This document shows, piece by piece, positions 44,307 to 49,055 of a stretch of DNA of 49,055 bases (positions within the stretch are counted from its first letter, which is position 1; each line of letters starts with the position of its first letter). Both the position numbers and the translations under genes were made by a program. The notes beneath the pieces were generated by a model. The model ran no database searches, was not told the origin of the DNA, and worked only from the letters and a program-made list of their open reading frames with translations. Location: contig JAFGHO010000037.1 in assembly GCA_016930085.1 (NCBI GenBank), positions 1 to 49,055 on the forward strand, given 5' to 3'. The stretch is from Spirochaetales bacterium. Its GTDB lineage: Bacteria > Spirochaetota > Spirochaetia > SZUA-6 > JAFGRV01.

Positions 44307-45698
44307 ATGGCAATAAGAAAAGTTCCGGGGAGAATAAAATATAATCTTGCCGCAATGAAATGGTTGTTTTTTGTCGTGATAGCGGGTCTTGCGTTCAATC
44401 TCCCCGTCCTGGCCCAGAATAATTCAAAAAAACTCGAAGAAAAAATTCAGCTTATCCGGGAAGTTCTTGAAGACATCCAGAAGCATTATGTGGATCCTGA
44501 AAAAGCGGATCTCGATACGATGACGGAAGGGGCGCTGAAAGGAATACTCCAGTCGCTCGATGATCCTTTTTCCGCGTATCTCACGGAAGAAGATTTAATG
44601 GAGATAGAAGAGATTACCACGGGCAAGATAGGCGGTGTGGGGATTGTCATATTCAAGGGAGAGAAGTGGATCGAAGTGTCGCAGCCGATGGAAGCGACAC
44701 CGGCATATGCGGCGGGTGTCATCGCGGGGGACTTCATCGTCGCGGTTGACGAGGAGTCGACAGAAGAAATGACCCTCTATGAGGTGGTCAACCGTATACG
44801 GGGTACGCCGGGAACATCGGTCACCCTCACGATTTTACGCGGGGAGTCGAAAACCTTCGATGTCACACTGGAGCGGGCGGTGATCGAAATCCCGTCGGTG
44901 AAAAGGGAAATGATAGGCGATGATATCGCGTATCTGAAAATTCTCGAATTTTCTTCTGTGACCTATGAAAACGTGGTAAAAGCGATCGATTTTTTCGATG
45001 AAAACTCGTATAGCGCCATGATTATCGACCTGCGAAACAATCCGGGCGGTTTACGGGATTCACCGATCGATATCGCGGACCTCTTTCTGCCCAAAGGAAA
45101 AATTATCGTGAGTACAAAGTCGAGAAATGCGTTCGAGGACCGTGTTTATCGGGCATGGAGGGAGCCGACGGTCACACCGGATATTCCGGTCGTGCTTCTC
45201 ATCGATAAATATTCCGCCTCCGCATCTGAAATCCTCGTCGGTGCACTCAAGGACAATGAAAGGGTATACGTAATGGGAGAGAAATCATACGGCAAGGGAT
45301 CGATCCAGGCCATCAGGGATGCGGGAAAAGGCGGATACCGGCTTACTATCGCGAAATATTACACGCCGTCCGGTGTAAGTATTCATGGCGTGGGTATCGA
45401 GCCGGATAAAGTGGTAAAGGAAGAGGCCCTGACGGAAGAAGAGGAAAAATCCGCCGCAGAACTCTTCGAGGAAAAATCGATCGAAACGTTCGTCGAGAAA
45501 AATTCCTCTCCAACGGAAAAACAGATCGATGAGTTTATCAAACAACTCAAGAAACAGGGGATCGTGCTGAGGGAACGTTACATCAAAAAACTTATTCGTA
45601 ACCAGGTGAACAAGGCAAACAACAATTATCCGGTCTATGATCTCGATTTCGATATCGTATTGCAGGAAGCGGTGAAATATCTGAAAAAAAAGCAATAA
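44307..45698 (+). CDS. C-terminal processing peptidase (S41A), second copy
   Basis: The start at 44307 is chosen because AGAGGAG (44294-44300) precedes it at good spacing. The 463-residue protein has an N-terminal signal or anchor (WLFFVVIAGLAFNLPVLAQ, ~19-37), which looks cleavable after AQ, unlike the first copy. PDZ and S41 domains align with the first copy throughout, including S305 (KYSASASEI) and K330 (KSYGKGSIQ). It is clearly a tandem duplicate of the preceding gene, possibly with a different location (soluble rather than anchored). A perfect TATAAT (44210-44215) lies between the copies, but its -35 partner is poor. It starts a run of four tightly spaced genes (yjbQ, rsmE and a TagA-like gene). 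Confidence 0.92.
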   Translation: MAIRKVPGRIKYNLAAMKWLFFVVIAGLAFNLPVLAQNNSKKLEEKIQLIREVLEDIQKHYVDPEKADLDTMTEGALKGILQSLDDPFSAYLTEEDLMEIEEITTGKIGGVGIVIFKGEKWIEVSQPMEATPAYAAGVIAGDFIVAVDEESTEEMTLYEVVNRIRGTPGTSVTLTILRGESKTFDVTLERAVIEIPSVKREMIGDDIAYLKILEFSSVTYENVVKAIDFFDENSYSAMIIDLRNNPGGLRDSPIDIADLFLPKGKIIVSTKSRNAFEDRVYRAWREPTVTPDIPVVLLIDKYSASASEILVGALKDNERVYVMGEKSYGKGSIQAIRDAGKGGYRLTIAKYYTPSGVSIHGVGIEPDKVVKEEALTEEEEKSAAELFEEKSIETFVEKNSSPTEKQIDEFIKQLKKQGIVLRERYIKKLIRNQVNKANNNYPVYDLDFDIVLQEAVKYLKKKQ

Positions 45699-45717
45699 AA
45701 TAGAGGAGTGTCGATAT

Positions 45718-46119
45718 ATGATGTATAATACCTTGCAGGTTCAGACAAGAAAAAGAGAAGAATTTCGCGATATTACCGCCAGAGTGAAGACCTTTGTTGC
45801 CGAATCGGGGATAAAAAACGGCTTTTGCAATGTCTATGTTCCCCATACAACGGCCGGCGTAACGATCAATGAAGCGGCAGATCCCGCCGTTGTCGCCGAC
45901 ATTATCAAGGAGATAGATACGATTGTACCCCTTGACGATCACTACAAGCATATGGAAGGGAATTCGGCGGCACATATAAAATCGAGTCTTTTCGGCATCA
46001 GTATTCAGGTGCCGGTTCATGACGGGCGTCTCGTACTCGGTACGTGGCAGGGTATTTATTTTTGTGAATTTGACGGGCCCCGGCAGCGGTCCTGTCATCT
46101 TTCGGTCATCGGAACCTGA
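45718..46119 (+). CDS. yjbQ: YjbQ/UPF0047 family protein
   Basis: 133 residues, full length for the family. Diagnostic motifs are present: HTTAGVTINE (~43-52), HMEGNSAAHIKSSL (~77-90) and LGTWQGIYFCEFDGPR (~106-121). Conserved His and Glu residues bind metal. Some members have been reported to have weak thiamin phosphate synthase activity, but the true role is not settled. AGAGGAG precedes two adjacent ATGs. It lies 19 bp after the second Ctp gene and 2 bp before rsmE, so it is probably cotranscribed. Confidence 0.9.
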   Translation: MMYNTLQVQTRKREEFRDITARVKTFVAESGIKNGFCNVYVPHTTAGVTINEAADPAVVADIIKEIDTIVPLDDHYKHMEGNSAAHIKSSLFGISIQVPVHDGRLVLGTWQGIYFCEFDGPRQRSCHLSVIGT

Positions 46120-46121
46120 GA

Positions 46122-46877
46122 ATGAAGCAGTTCTTCCTGCGGCGTCCCCCTCGAAGCGGGTGTATGATTGTCGTCGAGGGGGACGATTTCCATTATCTGA
46201 AACATGTGAGACGGGTCAAAAAGGGAGATTCCTTTGACGGTCTCGATGCCGAAGGCAACACATACAGGTTGACGGTGAGGGACGAGCAAAGGCATTGTCT
46301 CTTTCTGACGGCAGAGAGTAAAGAAAAGGAAAAGATTTCTCTTCCGGCCGTTACCCTCATTCAGGGCCTGCCGAAAGGAAAGAAAATGGATGTGATCATA
46401 CGGCAGGCGACCGAGGCGGGTGTGTCAACGATAATGCCGCTTTTATGCAAAAATAGTATTGTAAAAATTGATAATCATGATACCATGAGTAAAAAAACAG
46501 CCCGGTGGAAACGAATAGCACGTGAAGCGGTACAACAAAGCGGGGCTTCCGTTCTCCCTCACATAGATTCACCCCGGGAGATACGGTCGCTTTCACAGGC
46601 GGGTTGTGGAATAAAACTTGTGTTTCATCAGGAAAGGGAGAATAACCGAAGCCTGCACGAATCGCTTGAAAAAGCGGCAGAGCGAGTTTTTCTTTGCATC
46701 GGCCCCGAAGGGGGCTTTACCGGAGGGGAAATCGGTCTGCTTGCAGAATACGGATTTATACCGGTGCACCTTGGAGATTCGGTGCTGCGGGTGGAGACCG
46801 CCGCGATCTACGCGATTGCCGCTGTAAGGATTATTCTCCTCGAACGATTATACTGGAGGTCGGTGTGCGAAGAGTAA
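46122..46877 (+). CDS. rsmE: 16S rRNA (uracil-1498-N3)-methyltransferase RsmE
   Basis: 251 residues, a SPOUT-fold methyltransferase that modifies U1498 of 16S rRNA using SAM. The PUA-like N-terminal part holds HYLKHVRRVKKGD. The C-terminal part has the knotted SAM-binding motif IGPEGGFTGGEI (~200-211) and LGDSVLRVETAAIYAIA (~223-239). The start is close-packed behind yjbQ (2-bp gap), and the 3' end overlaps the next gene by 13 bp. Confidence 0.94.
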   Translation: MKQFFLRRPPRSGCMIVVEGDDFHYLKHVRRVKKGDSFDGLDAEGNTYRLTVRDEQRHCLFLTAESKEKEKISLPAVTLIQGLPKGKKMDVIIRQATEAGVSTIMPLLCKNSIVKIDNHDTMSKKTARWKRIAREAVQQSGASVLPHIDSPREIRSLSQAGCGIKLVFHQERENNRSLHESLEKAAERVFLCIGPEGGFTGGEIGLLAEYGFIPVHLGDSVLRVETAAIYAIAAVRIILLERLYWRSVCEE

Positions 46878-47605
46878 AACGTATCAATTTTCTCAATGTC
46901 CCGGTGGATATCGTCGACAAAGAGACGGTTTCCGGGGTCATTGAGGATTTTCTTCAGGATAACGAGAAACACCATATTGTCCTGCTTACCGTCAACAGGC
47001 TTTTGCGGGGACGTTTCGATAATGAGTATAATCGCTGTTTGCGGGAAGCCTCGCTTGTTCTTCCCGTCGCTTCCGGGATAATCCGCGGCATCAGGTTTCA
47101 ACAAAAGGGAGAGGCAACCCGGTATAATCCTTACGAGTTTATCATCAGACTCTTTACCCTTGTTGAGAAACTGCAGAAAACCACCTACCTTCTCGGGTCG
47201 CATCGGGAGGATCTGATGGAGGCTGAAAAGAACCTCAAAGTATCCTTCCCCGACCTCAAGGTGATCGGCCGTTTCACCGGCTATTTCAAGGGGAAAATGG
47301 AAACGAACGTCGTTCTTTCAATAAAAAAATCATCGCCGTCCCTGCTCGTCGTAGGGAAAGGGGTGGCGGGTAAGGAAAAATGGATATTCAGAAACAAAAA
47401 GAATTTTAATCCCGGTATCTACATATGGATCGATAATTATTTCGAAATCTTTTCCGGCAGGGAAAAAAATATTTCAAAAAATCTCTTCAAACTGGGCCTC
47501 GAATCAATGGCCGGTTTCCTCAGAAAACCGTGGAAGATATTCCGTATATTCATTTTTATCTACTTCAAGCTTCTTGTGCTCGTGCACAGAATCATGGGGT
47601 ACTGA
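46865..47605 (+). CDS. Divergent WecG/TagA/CpsF-family glycosyltransferase-like protein
   Basis: The GTG start at 46865 is set by GGAGGT (46855-46860) and gives 246 residues; a longer in-frame extension lies over rsmE. The order of motifs fits the WecG/TagA/CpsF family, which makes N-acetylmannosamine-lipid intermediates for surface polymers: LTVNRLL (~40), then LVLPVASGIIRG (~65), TYLLGSHREDLMEAEKNL, GRFTGYF, LLVVGKGVAGKEKW, and LESMAGFLRKPWKIFRIF. However, the usual PDG-x-G (its Asp is catalytic) reads PVASGI, and the usual G-x-P-x-Q-E reads GKGVAGKE. Catalysis is therefore doubtful, or altered. The C-terminal hydrophobic helix (~225-240) suggests membrane association. It is the last gene of the run. 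Confidence 0.7.
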   Translation: MRRVKRINFLNVPVDIVDKETVSGVIEDFLQDNEKHHIVLLTVNRLLRGRFDNEYNRCLREASLVLPVASGIIRGIRFQQKGEATRYNPYEFIIRLFTLVEKLQKTTYLLGSHREDLMEAEKNLKVSFPDLKVIGRFTGYFKGKMETNVVLSIKKSSPSLLVVGKGVAGKEKWIFRNKKNFNPGIYIWIDNYFEIFSGREKNISKNLFKLGLESMAGFLRKPWKIFRIFIFIYFKLLVLVHRIMGY

Positions 47606-47609
47606 TCGG

Positions 47610-47661
47610 CGTATCATTGGATCCGGACGTATCATTCGATCCGGACGTATCATTCGATACG
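47610..47661. repeat. Short tandem repeats with palindromic arms
   Basis: An 18-bp unit (CGTATCATTCGATCCGGA) occurs twice in tandem with one mismatch, plus a partial third copy. The third copy contains the near-palindrome CGTATC/GATACG and the last codons of metG. Each TCCGGA is self-complementary, so adjacent units can fold into hairpins. It may help end the two convergent genes. Confidence 0.75.
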
Positions 47662-49055
47662 TTTGACAAGTATTTCCGGGCTTCCGATCGTATGGTTTTT
47701 CAAATCGAATCCGAGGTCGTTCCACGAGAGGGGCGTCAGGTTGAGTTGCGAACGGAGTCGTGCCGCTATGCCCGGCATCACCGGTTCGATAAAAATGGCG
47801 AGGTTTTTGAGAATATTGATACAGGTCCCTAAAACGTCACCCGAGGTTTCCTTGTTTTTCCACGGTTCTTTTCTTTGCAGATATTTGTTGCCCATATCGG
47901 ATACGGCGAATATTTCGGCAACCGCCTTTTTCAGGTCATATGATTCGTATGCCTCTTTTATGCCCCGGAATCTTTCCGTAATGTTATCGATGACATCGTC
48001 CCGATCGATGCCGGTAATCTTCGAATCATAGTTTTTCGCCGTGAACGAGAGACTCCTGTAGCAGAAATTGGAAAAATTGCCGACGAGATCGATATTGATA
48101 CGTTCCTTTATTAAATTTTCCGCATATTCTCCGTCCCCCTGAAGCGGGGTGGCCTGCAGTATCGCGTAGCGGAACGGATCAACGCCGAATTTTTCAATCT
48201 GTTCGGATGGTTCGATCACATTGCCGGTGGACTTACCCATTTTTGCGCCCCCGGAAAGGATAAAGCCGTGAACAAAGAGTTCTTTCGGAAGGGGCAGTTC
48301 TGCCGAAAGAAGCATGGCCGGCCAGAATGCCGCGTGGAACCTGAGAATATCCTTGCCGATCACATGAATGTCCGCGGGCCACAGTTCGTTGAACCGATCC
48401 TCGTCCCTTCCGTACCCGATACCTGTTATATAGTTCGAAAGAGCGTCGCACCAGACATACATGATATGATCCGGATCGTCCGGTACGGGTATCCCCCAGT
48501 TGAGAGATGAACGCGGTCTTGAAAAACTGATATCCCTCACTTCATCGAGAAAAGAAAGTATTTCGTTTTTCCTGATTTCAGGCACAATCCGGTATTCGTC
48601 CTTTTTTAAAATATTCTTTAATTGATCCCTGTATCGCGACAGGCGGAAAAAATAGTTTTCCTCCTCGACCTGTGTTATCTCTCTGGTCGGGTGGTCAGGG
48701 CATTTGCCGTTTTCGAGTTCCTTCTCCGTCTTGAAAGCCTCACAACCGCTGCAATACATTCCCCTGTATTTCTTTTTATAGATATCGCCCGAAGCAACGA
48801 GGCGCTTCCACAGTTGTATGGCTCCGGGATGGTGGCGTTCGGAATCCGTGGTCCGGATAAAGTTGTCGAAGGAGATATTCAGTTTTTGATAAAGGTCCTT
48901 GAATACACCGACGTTTTCATCGAGAAACACATGAATTTCCTTGCCCGCCTTTTCCGCGGTCTGCCAGTTCTTGATGCCGTGCTCGTCCGTTCCCGTCTGG
49001 AAATAGACGTCTTTTCCGAGCAATCTGTGAAACCGGGCGATTGCGTCCGTCTGGA
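47650..49055 (-). CDS. metG: Methionyl-tRNA synthetase (5' truncated)
   Basis: About 468 codons are present; the frame continues past the right edge, so the N-terminus with its HIGH motif is missing. The visible start QTDAIARFHR, then GTDEHG, fits MetRS. The zinc-knuckle region has CSGC and CPDH (only one knuckle-type cluster is seen). The KMSKS loop reads KMGKS in GAKMGKSTGNVIEP. LNWGIPVPDDPDHIMYVWCDALSNY is typical. The protein ends soon after the helical anticodon-binding domain (KRKEPWK-like region) and lacks the C-terminal dimerisation/tRNA-binding extension found in some MetRS, so it is probably monomeric. It charges tRNA-Met. The last codons fall in the tandem repeat. Confidence 0.93.
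   Translation of the reverse strand, partial: QTDAIARFHRLLGKDVYFQTGTDEHGIKNWQTAEKAGKEIHVFLDENVGVFKDLYQKLNISFDNFIRTTDSERHHPGAIQLWKRLVASGDIYKKKYRGMYCSGCEAFKTEKELENGKCPDHPTREITQVEEENYFFRLSRYRDQLKNILKKDEYRIVPEIRKNEILSFLDEVRDISFSRPRSSLNWGIPVPDDPDHIMYVWCDALSNYITGIGYGRDEDRFNELWPADIHVIGKDILRFHAAFWPAMLLSAELPLPKELFVHGFILSGGAKMGKSTGNVIEPSEQIEKFGVDPFRYAILQATPLQGDGEYAENLIKERINIDLVGNFSNFCYRSLSFTAKNYDSKITGIDRDDVIDNITERFRGIKEAYESYDLKKAVAEIFAVSDMGNKYLQRKEPWKNKETSGDVLGTCINILKNLAIFIEPVMPGIAARLRSQLNLTPLSWNDLGFDLKNHTIGSPEILVKRIE

Overview
The window looks like chromosomal DNA of a free-living spirochaete (Spirochaetia). I infer this from several traits together: the LL-diaminopimelate aminotransferase route to lysine/peptidoglycan, many secreted lipoproteins with relaxed lipoboxes, a secreted DUF2259-like protein, a phosphofructokinase with pyrophosphate-type residues, and c-di-GMP and cyclic-nucleotide signalling genes. 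A dockerin-bearing family 6 cellobiohydrolase points to a plant-polymer-degrading lifestyle. No rRNA or other taxonomic marker is present, so the assignment is an inference.

Layout. 1-9.2 kb: the 3' end of a repeat-rich surface protein, a PilZ protein, a membrane GGDEF-EAL protein, a membrane protein, glucose-6-phosphate dehydrogenase and a DUF1573 lipoprotein. 9.5-17 kb: the dockerin-GH6 cellulase closed by a strong terminator, a coupled LamG/Fn3 plus TPR gene pair, and a D,D-carboxypeptidase. 17-28.6 kb: dapL with a leader hairpin, two divergently transcribed cyclic-nucleotide-binding signalling proteins, a SIS-domain hexuloisomerase, a membrane-anchored isoaspartyl methyltransferase, two lipoproteins, PPi-type phosphofructokinase, a DUF2259-like protein and a polytopic membrane protein. 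28.7-29.5 kb: tRNA-Val(CAC) carrying a 0.7 kb A+T-rich island with hicB and hicA, bounded by a 48-bp duplication of the tRNA 3' half. 29.5-38.2 kb: lgt, two large repeat lipoproteins, and an ECF sigma factor with its FecR-like membrane regulator. 38.1-42.6 kb: a four-gene operon with a membrane protein, a MinD-like ATPase and two secreted proteins that appear to combine a CsgG/TolB-like domain with an outer-membrane-type C-terminus. 42.8-49 kb: two tandem C-terminal processing proteases, yjbQ, rsmE, a divergent WecG/TagA-family gene, and metG, which runs off the window.

The three parts most worth follow-up are the tRNA-Val/hicBA island, which shows att-like repeats and a toxin lacking its usual catalytic histidine; the MinD-like ATPase operon with outer-membrane-type proteins, which matches no system I recognise; and the divergent cyclic-nucleotide signalling pair. 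Several promoters lie so close to start codons that leaderless mRNAs are predicted. All functions are read from motifs by eye; no database search was run.
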